Of a stretch of DNA of 64,000 nucleotides, positions 23,213-31,799 are shown one piece after another. Origin of the DNA: Actinospineispora acaciae DSM 45401 (GTDB lineage Bacteria; Actinomycetota; Actinomycetes; Mycobacteriales; Pseudonocardiaceae). Numbering within the stretch: the first letter of the stretch is position 1; every line of letters begins with the position of its first letter. The notes under the pieces were generated by a model. It saw only the letters and a list, made by a program, of their open reading frames with translations. It did not search any database and had not been told where the DNA came from. Both the position numbers and the translations under genes were made by a program. The stretch is from contig NZ_JIAI01000009.1 in assembly GCF_000620785.1 (NCBI RefSeq), forward strand, positions 62,001 through 126,000, given 5' to 3'.

Positions 23213-23605
23213 TTCGTGGGTGCGGCGCCGGTCCGTAGTGGGCGGGCGGTTTGTCTAGTTCGTGTGCGGCACCGGCGGGGACCGACCGACGGTCGGTCTA
23301 GTTCGTGTGCGGCGTCGGCGCGAACCGACCGACGGTCGGTCTAGCTCGTGTCCGGCGTCGATGCGAACCGACCGACGGTCGGTCTAGCTCGCGGCCGGGG
23401 CGTAACCCCGTGTGACCGTTCACCACGGCGTTGCCCGCCCGCCGGCCGCACCCGGCCCATGGAGATCGACAGGAGCGGCGGTGTCCAGCCGCTATACCAC
23501 CACCGGCGTCGATGTCGACGAAACGGCCGCAACCTCCGAAGTCACACTCCGTAAACGACCCCGCACCAACCGCCAACCACGACCAAAACCGACCGACCGT
23601 CGGTC
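23188..23605. repeat. Array of ACCGACCG-type palindromes with 43-bp tandem repeats between convergent genes
   Basis: Five palindromes of one family lie between pimB and fadD15: 23188-23208 (10+1+10 bp, includes pimB codons), 23280-23298, 23324-23340, 23367-23383 (core ACCGACCGACGGTCGGT), and 23591-23605 (abuts the fadD15 stop). Most are followed by CTAG. Units 23238-23280, 23281-23323 and 23324-23366 are exactly 43 bp each, with a partial fourth. The sequence resembles TetR operators, but the location after both genes suggests a REP-like or terminator function. The interval 23401-23590 shows no gene I can support. Confidence 0.75.
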
Positions 23606-25413
23606 TAGCTCCGGCCGGCGGCCGCGTCCCGGTACAACGCGTCGATCTGGTCGGCGTATGACTTGGCCACCACGCCGCGCTTGAGCTTGAGCGTCGGCGT
23701 GAGCTCCCCACCCGCCTCGGTGAAGTCCACCGTCAGCACCCGGTACTTCTTGATCGCCTCCGCGTGCGAGACCGCCTGGTTCGCCTCCGCCACAGCCTGG
23801 TCGATCTCCGCGAGCAGCTCCGGATCGTTCACCACGTCGGACGGATCGGCCGGATCGGCGGGCACCGGCTTGCCGTGACGTTCCCGCCAGCCAGGCAACG
23901 CCTCCGGATCAAGCGTGATGAGCGCCCCGATGAACGGCTGCCGGTCCCCGACCACCATGCACTGGCTGATCAGCGGATGCGCCCGCAGCCGATCCTCCAG
24001 CGCGGCCGGGGCGACGTTCTTGCCGGCCGCAGTGACGATCAGCTCCTTCTTCCGGCCGGTAATCCGCAAGAACCCGGCATCGTCCAGCTCACCGAGATCA
24101 CCCGTGTGGAACCAGCCGTCCGCGATGGCGTCCTCGGTGGCCTCCCGGTTGTGCCAGTACCCGCGGAACACCACGTCGCCCCGGATCAGCACCTCCCCGT
24201 CGTCGCCGATCCGCACCCCCGTGCCGGCGATCGGCCGCCCGACGGTGCCGATGCGCTGCGCGGCCGGGGTGTTCAGCGTGGCCGCCGCCGTCGTCTCGGT
24301 CAGCCCGTACCCCTCGTACACCGGCAGCCCGACACCCCGGAAGAAGTGCCCCAGCCGCTCGCCCAGCGGCGCGCCGCCCGACACCGCGGCCACGCACCGC
24401 CCACCCAGCGCGGCACGCAGCTTCCCGTACACGAGCTTGTCGAACAACGCGTGCCGCAGCCGTAACGGCAGCCCGGGCGACGGCTGCGCCCGGCTCCACT
24501 CCTCGGCCGTCGCGGCGGCCGCGTCGAAGATGGCCCCCTTCCCCGACGAGTGCGCGCGCTGCTGCGCGCCGTTGAAGACCTTCTCGAAGACCCTGGGCAC
24601 GGACAGCACGAACGTCGGCTGGAACGAGGCCAGCTCGTCGACCAGGTTCGATGTGTCGGCGACGTGCCCGATGGTGGTCCGGCTGTACACCCCGCCGCAC
24701 TGGATGATCTTGGCGAGCACGTGCGCGAGCGGCAGGAACAGCAGCACCGAGCCGTCCGAGGCGAGCAGCTCGGGGAACGCGCGGGTGGCCGCCTTCAGCT
24801 CGGCGAGCAGGTTGCGGTGCGTCACCTCGCAGCCCTTCGGGCGCCCGGTCGTGCCCGAGGTGTAGATGAGCGTGGACAGGTCGTCGGCCCGTATCCCGGC
24901 GCGTCGCTCGTCCAGCTGCGAGGCCGTCACCGACGCGCTGTCGGCGGCCAGCCGCTCGACGTCCGGCTCGATCTGCCAGACGTGGCGCAGCGCCGGCAGC
25001 CGGTCGCGCAGCTCGGCCACGGACGCGCCGTTCGCCTCGGACTCCACGAAGACGGCGACCGCCCCGGAGTCGGACAGGATCCAGGAGATCTGCTCGTCGG
25101 AGGAGCTGTGGTAGATCGGCACGGTGGTGGCGCCGACCGCCGCGATGGCGTAGTCCACCAGCGTCCACTCGAACCGGGTGCGGGACAGGATCGCCACCCG
25201 GTCGCCCGGCTCGATGCCCGAGGCGATCAGGCCCCGGGCCACCTCGCCGACCTGGTCGGCGAATTCCTTGGCGGTGACGTCCACCCAGCCGTCGCCGACC
25301 TTGCGGCGGAAACTGACCGCCTCGGGGAAGCGGTCGGCGTTGTCGAAGACGGTGTCGGCAAGGCTCTCGTTGTCGGACACCTCCTCCACCGTCGGCACCA
25401 CGTACTCCCGCAT
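23605..25413 (-). CDS. fadD15: Long-chain fatty acyl-CoA synthetase (AMP-forming)
   Basis: The 602-residue enzyme activates fatty acids through an acyl-AMP. The AMP-binding P-loop YTSGTTGRPKGCEVTH is near residue 180, EGYGLTETTAA near 375, GEVLIRGDVVFRGYW near 410, and DGWFHTGDLGELDDAGFLRITGRKKELI near 430; the C-terminal catalytic lysine lies in the EAIKKYRVL region. It matches Rv2187 by position. I set the start at ATG 25413, which has GGGAGG 6 nt upstream; an ATG at 25443 adds ten residues. It converges on pimB across the palindrome array. Confidence 0.9.
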   Translation of the reverse strand: MREYVVPTVEEVSDNESLADTVFDNADRFPEAVSFRRKVGDGWVDVTAKEFADQVGEVARGLIASGIEPGDRVAILSRTRFEWTLVDYAIAAVGATTVPIYHSSSDEQISWILSDSGAVAVFVESEANGASVAELRDRLPALRHVWQIEPDVERLAADSASVTASQLDERRAGIRADDLSTLIYTSGTTGRPKGCEVTHRNLLAELKAATRAFPELLASDGSVLLFLPLAHVLAKIIQCGGVYSRTTIGHVADTSNLVDELASFQPTFVLSVPRVFEKVFNGAQQRAHSSGKGAIFDAAAATAEEWSRAQPSPGLPLRLRHALFDKLVYGKLRAALGGRCVAAVSGGAPLGERLGHFFRGVGLPVYEGYGLTETTAAATLNTPAAQRIGTVGRPIAGTGVRIGDDGEVLIRGDVVFRGYWHNREATEDAIADGWFHTGDLGELDDAGFLRITGRKKELIVTAAGKNVAPAALEDRLRAHPLISQCMVVGDRQPFIGALITLDPEALPGWRERHGKPVPADPADPSDVVNDPELLAEIDQAVAEANQAVSHAEAIKKYRVLTVDFTEAGGELTPTLKLKRGVVAKSYADQIDALYRDAAAGRS

Positions 25414-25554
25414 CCGAAGCCTCCCGACCCCTGTGTCCGTCATCGCGTGGCGCCCAACCTATAACGGCTACCCGCCAGTAGGGGAGGGCTTGATCACAGA
25501 TCGACGGGCGAGCCGCCGCACCGCGCCGCGCCGGGCCCGGATACGGTCGGGGCC

Positions 25555-25947
25555 GTGGGCACGGTGGACGTGGTGGACGAGACGTTCCTCGCCGTCCCGC
25601 CGCCCCGGGTGGCGGCCGAGTTCGCCGACCCGGCGAGCTGGCGGCGGTACTGGCCCGACCTGCGGTTGAGCGTGGTCACCGACCGGGGCGAGCGGGGCTT
25701 TCGGTGGACGGTGCACGGCGCGCTGGTCGGCAGCATGGAGGTCTGGCTGGAGCCGGTGCTGGACGGCACGGTGCTGCACTACTACCTGCGCGCCGACCCG
25801 CCCGACCAGGCCGGGCGCCCCAGCCCGCTGCGCCCCCGGCGGGCGATGGCCGAGATCTCCCGGCGCCAGCGCGCGGCCAAGTCGATAGCGCTCGGCCTGA
25901 AGGACCTGCTGGAGCAGGGCCGCCCCGCCGGCGAGCCGCCGCCGTGA
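25555..25947 (+). CDS. SRPBCC-fold protein (Rv2186c-like)
   Basis: A 130-residue START/SRPBCC-type protein (AVPPPRVAAEFADPASWRRYWPDL at the N-terminus; TVLHYYLRADPP strand; helical C-terminus with RQRAAKSIALGLKDLL). The fold binds hydrophobic ligands in a deep cavity; the ligand here is unknown. TACGGT (25542-25547) lies 7 nt before the GTG, suggesting a leaderless start. Its stop overlaps the next gene start (GTGA), so the two are coupled. Confidence 0.78.
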   Translation: MGTVDVVDETFLAVPPPRVAAEFADPASWRRYWPDLRLSVVTDRGERGFRWTVHGALVGSMEVWLEPVLDGTVLHYYLRADPPDQAGRPSPLRPRRAMAEISRRQRAAKSIALGLKDLLEQGRPAGEPPP

Positions 25948-26735
25948 CGCGGGTCCACGTGGTGGCGGACGTGCATGGCAACAGCGCCGCGCTGGCGCGG
26001 GCCGGGGAAGGGGCGGACGCCCTGCTCGTGCTCGGCGACCTGCTCAACTTCGTGGACTACGACGACCACTCGAAGGGCATCCTCGCGCAGGTGTTCGGGC
26101 CGGAGGCGGTGGCCCGGTTCGCCTGGCTGCGGATCAACGGGGAGCCCGGCGAGCTGGGCGCCTACGCCCAGTCGCTGTGGGCCGGCCTGCCCGACCCGAA
26201 GGCCACCCTGGAGGACGCCGCCCGCGAGCAGTACCGGCGGCTGTTCGACGCGCTGCCGGTGCCGACGTTCCTGACCCCGGGCAACGTCGACCTGCCGCAC
26301 CTGTGGCCGGAGTTCCTCAGGCCCGGCGTGCGGGTGCTGGACGGCGACGTGGTCGAGCTGGACGGGCTGCGGTTCGGCTTCGTCGGCGGGCTGCCGTGGG
26401 CGCGGCCGAGGGACTCCGCGCGCGGCGGTCCCTGGCGGCCGTACGTGCGCCACCAGGACGAGTACGACGCCGCCTGCGCCGCGCTGGGCAGCGTGGACGT
26501 GCTGTGCAGCCACGTGCCGCCCCGGGTGCCCGAGCTGGCCTACGACGTCGTCTCCCGGCGCACCGAGGTGGGCAGCGACGCGCTGCTGGGCGTGATCGAG
26601 CGCGAGCGGCCACGGGCCGCGCTGTTCGGGCACGTGCACCAGCCGATGGCCGCCAGGGCGCGGGTGGGACGGACCGAGTGCGTGAACGTCGGCCACTTCC
26701 GCCGCACCGAGCGCCCGTACGTGCTCACCTGGTGA
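25944..26735 (+). CDS. Calcineurin-like metallophosphoesterase
   Basis: The 263-residue protein carries the metallophosphoesterase motifs in order: VADVHGN (about 7-13), LGDLLNF, GNVD, CSHVPP and FGHVHQP. These hold a dinuclear metal centre that cleaves phosphoesters. The second motif has LGDLLNF rather than GDxVDRG, so a protein phosphatase is unlikely; a nucleotide or lipid phosphoesterase is possible. It is translationally coupled to the upstream SRPBCC gene and followed by another SRPBCC gene. M. tuberculosis lacks it at this place as far as I recall. Confidence 0.85.
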   Translation: MTRVHVVADVHGNSAALARAGEGADALLVLGDLLNFVDYDDHSKGILAQVFGPEAVARFAWLRINGEPGELGAYAQSLWAGLPDPKATLEDAAREQYRRLFDALPVPTFLTPGNVDLPHLWPEFLRPGVRVLDGDVVELDGLRFGFVGGLPWARPRDSARGGPWRPYVRHQDEYDAACAALGSVDVLCSHVPPRVPELAYDVVSRRTEVGSDALLGVIERERPRAALFGHVHQPMAARARVGRTECVNVGHFRRTERPYVLTW

Positions 26736-26770
26736 GCGAGCCGGGCTTGCCGCGCCGGTAACCTGCCGCC

Positions 26771-27205
26771 ATGGCCGACTCCACGACGCAGTCCATCACG
26801 ATCGACGCCGCGCCGGAGCGGATCATGGCGGTGATCGCGGACTTCCCGGCCTACCCGGAGTGGGCGGGGGCGGTGCAGAGCGTCGAGGTGGTCGCCGAGG
26901 GGCCGGGTGGCAGGGCGGCCGAGGTGCGGTTCGGCCTGGACGCCGGTGTGTTCAAGGACACCTACACGCTGGCCTACGACTGGGCGGAAGATGGGTTGTC
27001 GGTGCGCTGGCGGCTCACCAAGGGACAGATCCAACGGGCTCAGCAGGGCTCCTACGTGTTGGAACCGTCGGGCGTGGGTACCAGGGTGACTTACTCGCTG
27101 AGCGTCGAGCTGAGCATTCCGATGATCGGCATGCTTCGCCGGAAGGCCGAGAAGATCATCATCGACACCGCGCTGAAGGAGTTGAAGCGTCGGGTCGAGG
27201 GCTGA
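26771..27205 (+). CDS. SRPBCC cyclase/dehydrase-type protein (Rv2185c-like)
   Basis: A 144-residue SRPBCC protein: TQSITIDAAPERIMAVIADFPAYPEW is the typical first strand and helix, and VTYSLSVELSIPMIGMLRRKAEK leads into the long C-terminal helix. Polyketide cyclase-type names are common for this fold, but the ligand is not known; Rv2185c at the same place is a cytosolic lipid-binding-type protein. TAACCT (26759-26764) lies 6 nt before the ATG, so the mRNA is probably leaderless. Confidence 0.85.
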   Translation: MADSTTQSITIDAAPERIMAVIADFPAYPEWAGAVQSVEVVAEGPGGRAAEVRFGLDAGVFKDTYTLAYDWAEDGLSVRWRLTKGQIQRAQQGSYVLEPSGVGTRVTYSLSVELSIPMIGMLRRKAEKIIIDTALKELKRRVEG

Positions 27206-27253
27206 CCGGCGCGCGGGGGTCTTTCGTCGAAACACAGCGAAGGTGGGGACGCG

Positions 27254-28537
27254 GTGCGCATCCTGCTGTTCACCGGAAAGGGCGGCGTCGGTAAGACCAC
27301 GCTGGCCGCCGCCACCGCCGCCAGGGTGGCCCGCGCCGGCCGCAAGGCGCTGGTGGTCTCCGCCGACCCCGCGCACTCGCTCGGCGACGCCCTGGACGCC
27401 CCGCTGGACGCCGAGCCGACCGAGGTGGGGCCGGGCCTGTTCGCCGCGCACCTGGACAACCGGGCGCTGCTGGAAGGCGCCTGGGGCGAGCTGCGCGGGC
27501 ACCTACGGACCGTGCTGGCCGGCGCCGGGGTGGACGAGCTGGTGGCCGACGAGCTGACCTGGCTGCCCGGCGTGGAGGAGCTGCTCGCGCTCGGCGAGGT
27601 GCAGCGGCTGGCCGGCACCGGCCTGTGGGACGTGGTGATCGTGGACTGCGGGCCGACGGCTGAGACGCTGCGGCTGCTCGGCCTGCCGGAGGCGATCGGC
27701 GGGTACCTGGAGCGGCTGTACCCGGCGCATCGGCGCGCGGTGCGCGGGCTGCTGGCGGGCATTGCGTCCGGTAAGACGGGCGCCCCCAACGGGTCGCTGG
27801 ACTGGGACGGCGCCGCCGATGCGCTGGGACGGCTGGCCGAGCAGGTGGCCGCGCTGCGCGCCATGCTCGCCGACCACGACAGCACCAGCATCCGCCTGGT
27901 GTTGACGCCGGAGCGGCTGGTCGCCGCCGAGAGCAGGCGGACCATGACCGCGCTGGCGCTGCACGGGCTGCGGGTGGACGGGATCATCGCCAACCGAATG
28001 GTGCCGCCCATCGCGCCGTCCACCTGGGGGCCGGCCGCCCGCTGGGTGCGCGCCCGGCACGCCGAGCAGCAGGAGGTGCTGGGCGAGCTGTCCGCGCTGT
28101 GGAGCGGTTGTGACGGTGGTGCCGTTCGGGTGGTGCCGTACACCGCCGCCGAGCCGATCGGGCTGACCGCCCTGGCCGAGCTGGGCGACGAAGTGTACGG
28201 CGAGGACGAGCCGCTGGCCGGGGCGGACGCGCCGCCGTTGCTGTCCGTGCGCCGGACCGGCGGTGACGGTATCGCGCTGGACTCGGAGTTCGAGCTGGCG
28301 CTGCGACTGCCAGGGCTGGACCGGCGCACGCCGCTGGAGCTGACCCGCATCGACGACGACCTGGCGGTCACCGTCGGCGGGGTGCGCCGGCTGGTCGCGC
28401 TGCCCTCGGTGCTGTGCCGCTGCGAGGTGCTCGGCGCCCGGGTCGGCACCGACCGGCTCGCGGTGATGTTCCGTCCGGACCCCTCGGTCTGGAAAACGCG
28501 CGGCGCGACCCGCACCGGACCGAAAGCAACCCCGTGA
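27254..28537 (+). CDS. ArsA/GET3-family ATPase (Rv2184c-like)
   Basis: The 427-residue protein begins with the deviant Walker A FTGKGGVGKTTLAAATAA, followed by VSADPAHSLGDALD (switch I) and VIVDCGPTAETLRLL (switch II). This is the ArsA/GET3 group of dimeric ATPases. There is no ars gene nearby and no tail-anchored targeting pathway is visible, so arsenite transport is unlikely; a role in envelope protein or lipid handling is suggested only by neighbours. The C-terminal third contains a beta-rich domain. Confidence 0.85.
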   Translation: MRILLFTGKGGVGKTTLAAATAARVARAGRKALVVSADPAHSLGDALDAPLDAEPTEVGPGLFAAHLDNRALLEGAWGELRGHLRTVLAGAGVDELVADELTWLPGVEELLALGEVQRLAGTGLWDVVIVDCGPTAETLRLLGLPEAIGGYLERLYPAHRRAVRGLLAGIASGKTGAPNGSLDWDGAADALGRLAEQVAALRAMLADHDSTSIRLVLTPERLVAAESRRTMTALALHGLRVDGIIANRMVPPIAPSTWGPAARWVRARHAEQQEVLGELSALWSGCDGGAVRVVPYTAAEPIGLTALAELGDEVYGEDEPLAGADAPPLLSVRRTGGDGIALDSEFELALRLPGLDRRTPLELTRIDDDLAVTVGGVRRLVALPSVLCRCEVLGARVGTDRLAVMFRPDPSVWKTRGATRTGPKATP

Positions 28538-28577
28538 AGAGCGCCTGTCCAGCCCGCCGGCGAGTGAGGCGAGAGCG

Positions 28578-28958
28578 ATGACGGACTGTTCCGGGCACGC
28601 CACGCTGGCCGACGAGTGGCGCGGCTACGCCGGTGACGCGCTGCGGCTGCTGGAGCCGCTGGTCGAACGCGTCCGCACCCAGCCGCCCGACCCGGACCAC
28701 CCGGAGCCGAGCAGCTGCGCGGACTGCCCGGTGTGCGCGGTGATCACGGTGCTGCGCGGCGGGCGCTCCGAGCTGGCGGTGCGGCTGGCCGACCAGGCGG
28801 CCGAGCTGCTCGCGGTGCTGCGCACGGCGCTGGACGAGGGCGTCGGGGCGCCCGAGCGCGAGCCCCGCCCGCCCGGCACCTCCCACCCGCCGAGGGTGCA
28901 GCGGATAGCGGTGGCCCGCGACGACCAGCCGGTCGGGCCGCGCACCGGCCCGTGCTGA
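28578..28958 (+). CDS. Conserved hypothetical protein (Rv2183c-like)
   Basis: A 126-residue protein. Residues 10-40 are helical (LADEWRGYAGDALRLLEPLVERV), then SSCADCPVC gives three closely spaced cysteines, then a helical part (ELAVRLADQAAELLAVLRTAL) and a Pro-rich tail. The cysteine cluster could bind metal. It lies between the ArsA-like ATPase and the ROK kinase, and its stop overlaps the start of the latter, so the block is an operon. Function unknown. Confidence 0.8.
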   Translation: MTDCSGHATLADEWRGYAGDALRLLEPLVERVRTQPPDPDHPEPSSCADCPVCAVITVLRGGRSELAVRLADQAAELLAVLRTALDEGVGAPEREPRPPGTSHPPRVQRIAVARDDQPVGPRTGPC

Positions 28959-29914
28959 CCGTCGGGGTCGACGTCGGTGGGACCAGCGTGCGGGCCGGAG
29001 TGGTGGACGCCGACGGCACCGTGCTGGACACCGCGCGAGCGGCCACCCCCGGCCAGGACACCGCCCTGGAGTCCGCGATCGTCGGCGTGATCGCCGAACT
29101 GGCCGCCCGCCACCCCGTCTGCGCCGTCGGCCTCGCGCTGGCCGGGTTCGTCACCCCGGACCGGCGGGTGGTCAGGTTCGCCCCGCACCTGCCCTGGCGC
29201 GGCGTCCCGGTGGCCGACCGCATCGCCGAGCGCTGCGCCCTGCCCGTGGTAATCGAGCACGACGCCAACGCCGCCGCCCTGGCCGAGCGCCGGTTCGGCG
29301 CCGCGTCCGGCTCCGGCGCCCGGGCCCGCTCCATCCTGTTCATCGCGCTCGGCACCGGCATCGGCGCCGCGCTGCTGATCGACGGCCGCCTCTACCGGGG
29401 CGCGCACGGCGTGGCGCCCGAGCTGGGGCACCTGCGGGTCGTCCCCGACGGGCGGCCCTGCCCGTGCGGCAAGCGCGGCTGCTGGGAGCGCTACTGCAGC
29501 GGCACCGCGCTGGTCACCACGCTGGTCGAGCTGCTCGCCGCCGACCCGTCCGCGTCCCCGACGCTGGCCCGGATGGCCAAGCTGGAGGCGCGCGGCATCA
29601 CCGGCCGGCAGGTGGCCACCGCCGCGCGGGACGGCGACCCGCTGGGCCGGCGCGCGATGGCCGAGCTGGCCCGCTGGCTCGGCGAGGGGCTGGCGCTGGT
29701 CGCGGACGTCTACGACCCGGAGCTGGTGGTGATCGGCGGCGGGGTGTCCGGCTCCGCGACGCTGTTCCTGGACGACGCCCGCGAGCACTACGCCCGCGTG
29801 GTCACCGGGGGACAACACCGCCCGCTGGCCCGCATCCGCACCGCGCAGCTCGGCGAGGAGGGCGGCGTGATCGGTGCCGCCGAACTGGCCAGGGAAGCCC
29901 GCTCCCGCCGCTAG
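28952..29914 (+). CDS. ROK-family sugar kinase, probable glucokinase
   Basis: The 320-residue kinase has the phosphate-1 motif GVDVGGTSVRAG at the N-terminus, EHDANAAALAE with the catalytic Asp, FIALGTGIGAALLIDG (phosphate-2), and the ROK zinc signature with His and three Cys (GHLRVVPDG, then CPCGKRGCWERY). No HTH is present, so it is a kinase and not a ROK repressor. Glucose is the most likely substrate by similarity to actinobacterial GlkA. The GTG start overlaps the preceding stop by a few bases. Confidence 0.87.
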   Translation: MLTVGVDVGGTSVRAGVVDADGTVLDTARAATPGQDTALESAIVGVIAELAARHPVCAVGLALAGFVTPDRRVVRFAPHLPWRGVPVADRIAERCALPVVIEHDANAAALAERRFGAASGSGARARSILFIALGTGIGAALLIDGRLYRGAHGVAPELGHLRVVPDGRPCPCGKRGCWERYCSGTALVTTLVELLAADPSASPTLARMAKLEARGITGRQVATAARDGDPLGRRAMAELARWLGEGLALVADVYDPELVVIGGGVSGSATLFLDDAREHYARVVTGGQHRPLARIRTAQLGEEGGVIGAAELAREARSRR

Positions 29915-29917
29915 CGG

Positions 29918-30397
29918 TTACAGCACGGCGCCGTCGTCGTGGCCGTCGTCGTCGGGTTTGGACGGCCAGGCGCGCAGGACCAGCCAGCCCAGGCCCATGG
30001 CCAGGGACACCAGGCCCAGGGGGAAGGCCAGGGACGCGCTGCTGCCGAGCAGGCCGGGCACGACCAGCAGCACCAGGCCCAGCCCGAGCAGCGCAAGGCC
30101 GATCGAGGTGCTGGCGCGCAGGCGGGGCAGCGGGGGCGGCTCGGGCGGGACGTAGTGCTCCTCGTCGTCCGCCCCGGCGCCTCGGTCTCGGTCGACCGCG
30201 GCCAGCGGCTCGGTCGGCGCGGGCCGTTGGGCGGGGGCGGCGGGAGCCGCGTCGTCGTCGGTCAGCCCGTCCGGCCACTTCGGCACCGATCCCTCGGCCA
30301 CCCACCCGGCGACGATCTCGTCGAAGGCGGTCGCGCGTGCGGACGAGTCGGCCGCCCGGCCGTCGTCCTCGTGGTCCGCCTGGCTCACGACGCCCAT
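29918..30397 (-). CDS. Conserved membrane protein with EEHYVPPEPPPLPRL motif
   Basis: The 159-residue protein has a soluble acidic N-terminal half (FDEIVAGWVAEGSVPKWPD), the Pro-rich linker DDEEHYVPPEPPPLPRLR (about 93-110), and two hydrophobic helices (SIGLALLGLGLVLLVVP and LAFPLGLVSLAMGLGWLVL) near the end. Proteins with this linker are common in Pseudonocardiales, but no function is established. The gene is convergent with the ROK kinase (3-nt gap) and divergent from plsC. The start may be ATG 30397 or the GTG three codons later. Confidence 0.8.
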   Translation of the reverse strand: MGVVSQADHEDDGRAADSSARATAFDEIVAGWVAEGSVPKWPDGLTDDDAAPAAPAQRPAPTEPLAAVDRDRGAGADDEEHYVPPEPPPLPRLRASTSIGLALLGLGLVLLVVPGLLGSSASLAFPLGLVSLAMGLGWLVLRAWPSKPDDDGHDDGAVL

Positions 30398-30458
30398 CGT
30401 GACATGAACGACCCCCCGAGCGGGAGTGGTGACCTTCCCGCGATCTGTTTGTCCCGCG

Positions 30459-30488
30459 TTGTCCGGGGTATGGACGGCTCCGTAGGCT
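30459..30488 (+). promoter_or_regulatory. Probable plsC promoter
   Basis: TTGTCC (30459-30464), 18 nt, then TAGGCT (30483-30488). A GGAGGAGAGG ribosome site follows at about 30503-30512. This places the start of transcription downstream of the ATG at 30470 and supports the GTG at 30524. Confidence 0.5.
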
Positions 30489-30523
30489 TGGGACGCGGTC
30501 TGCGGAGGAGAGGCGGCTTCCAC

Positions 30524-31261
30524 GTGCTCTACTGGGTGCTCAAGTTCGTGCTGCTGGGGCCACTGATGCGGATGTGGTGCCGGCCGACGATCGAGGGCGA
30601 GGAGAACATCCCCGAGCGGGGTGGCGCCTTGCTGGCCAGTAACCACGTCGCCGTGGCCGACTCGTTCTTCCTGCCGCTGCTGGTGCGCCGCCGGATCGCG
30701 TTCATGGCCAAGCGGGAGTACTTCACCCAGCCCGGCTTCGTCGGCTGGTGCAAGAAGCAGTTCTTCACCGCGGTCGGGCAGGTGCCGATCGACAGGGGCA
30801 GCGGCTCGGCGGCCAGGGCCGCGCTGGACACCGGCAACCGGCTGCTCGGCGAGGGCTGGCTGGTCGGGATCTACCCGGAGGGCACCCGCTCGCCGGACGG
30901 GCGGCTGTACAAGGGCAAGACGGGCGTGGCCCGGATGGCGCTGGAGTCCGAGGTCAAGGTCATCCCGGTGGTCATGATCGGCACGCTCAAGGTCAACCCG
31001 ATCGGCTCCCGGATGTGGCGCCCCGCCAAGGTCCGGATCAAGATCGGTGCACCCATCGACTTCTCCCGCTACTACGGGATGGCCAACGACAGGTTCATCC
31101 AGCGCTCGATGACCGACGAGATCATGTACGCGCTGATGGAGCTGTCCGGGCAGGAGTACGTCGACGTCTACGCGGCCAAGGTCAAGGAGGACATGGCCTC
31201 GGCGGCGCGGTCCGGTGACGGCCGGCCGGCGGCCCGGATCCCGTCGGCCAAGGCAAGCTGA
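30524..31261 (+). CDS. plsC: 1-acylglycerol-3-phosphate acyltransferase family protein
   Basis: The 245-residue enzyme has the acyltransferase motifs NHVAVADSF (H-x4-D) near residue 41 and YPEGTRSPDG near 121, with PIDRGSGSA and VIPVVMIGT between and after. It should acylate lysophosphatidate or a related glycolipid at the inner membrane; in M. tuberculosis the equivalent is Rv2182c. A hydrophobic N-terminal segment (VLYWVLKFVLLGPL) anchors it. The GTG start aligns with the known N-terminus and has a purine-rich site upstream. It runs straight into the exoribonuclease gene (3-nt gap). Confidence 0.87.
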   Translation: MLYWVLKFVLLGPLMRMWCRPTIEGEENIPERGGALLASNHVAVADSFFLPLLVRRRIAFMAKREYFTQPGFVGWCKKQFFTAVGQVPIDRGSGSAARAALDTGNRLLGEGWLVGIYPEGTRSPDGRLYKGKTGVARMALESEVKVIPVVMIGTLKVNPIGSRMWRPAKVRIKIGAPIDFSRYYGMANDRFIQRSMTDEIMYALMELSGQEYVDVYAAKVKEDMASAARSGDGRPAARIPSAKAS

Positions 31262-31264
31262 CCA

Positions 31265-31786
31265 GTGCCCGCGCGCTTCTTCTACGACTGCGAGTTCATC
31301 GAGGACGGCACCACGATCGACCTGGTCTCGATCGGCGTGGTCGACCTGGACGGCCGCGAGTTCTACGCCGTGTCCACCGAGTTCGACGACCGCCGCGCCG
31401 GGCCGTGGGTGCGCGCCAACGTGCTGCCCAAGCTGCCGTCCCCGGCCGACCCGGCGTGGCGCTCGCGCCGGGCGATCCGCGACGAGCTGCTCGACTTCCT
31501 GACCGCCCCCGGCGAGGAGATCGAGCTGTGGGCCTGGATCGCGGCGTACGACCACGTGGCGCTGTGCCAGCTGTGGGGCGCGATGCCGGCGCTGCCCCGG
31601 CCGCTGCCCCGGTTCACCCGGGAGCTGCGCCAGCGCTGGGAGGACGCCGGCCGCCCGCCGCTGCCCGCGCCCCCTGAGGACGCCCACGACGCCCTCGCCG
31701 ACGCCCGCCACAACGCCTCCCGCTGGCGCGCGATCGAGGCGCATCTGGCGAGACGGGGCGGCTTGGTGCACCGATTCAGTCCGTGA
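31265..31786 (+). CDS. DEDDh 3'-5' exoribonuclease (Rv2179c-like)
   Basis: A 173-residue RNase-T-like protein. The acidic residues are in YDCEFIEDGTT (first D and E), AWIAAYDHVALCQLWG (second D) and HDALADARHNA (His and last Asp). Rv2179c at the same place was shown to be a founding member of this small exoribonuclease family that removes 3' overhangs. It is the last gene before pfp in the plsC-led operon (13-nt gap). Confidence 0.87.
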   Translation: MPARFFYDCEFIEDGTTIDLVSIGVVDLDGREFYAVSTEFDDRRAGPWVRANVLPKLPSPADPAWRSRRAIRDELLDFLTAPGEEIELWAWIAAYDHVALCQLWGAMPALPRPLPRFTRELRQRWEDAGRPPLPAPPEDAHDALADARHNASRWRAIEAHLARRGGLVHRFSP

Positions 31787-31799
31787 GAACCTTCAGGCC

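Noticed and set aside
23481..23684. Plus-strand GTG ORF beginning SSRYTTTGVDVDE with AGGAG upstream
   Set aside because: It has a fair ribosome site but runs through the palindrome and into antisense of fadD15; not enough to call a gene.
23298..23711. Minus-strand ORF with repeated ARPTVGRF peptides
   Set aside because: The peptide repeats only reflect the palindromic DNA repeat; it overlaps the fadD15 end out of frame.
30398..31771. Upstream extension of the minus-strand frame at 29918 to 617 codons
   Set aside because: The extension lies antisense to plsC and the exoribonuclease; only the last 159 codons have real protein character.
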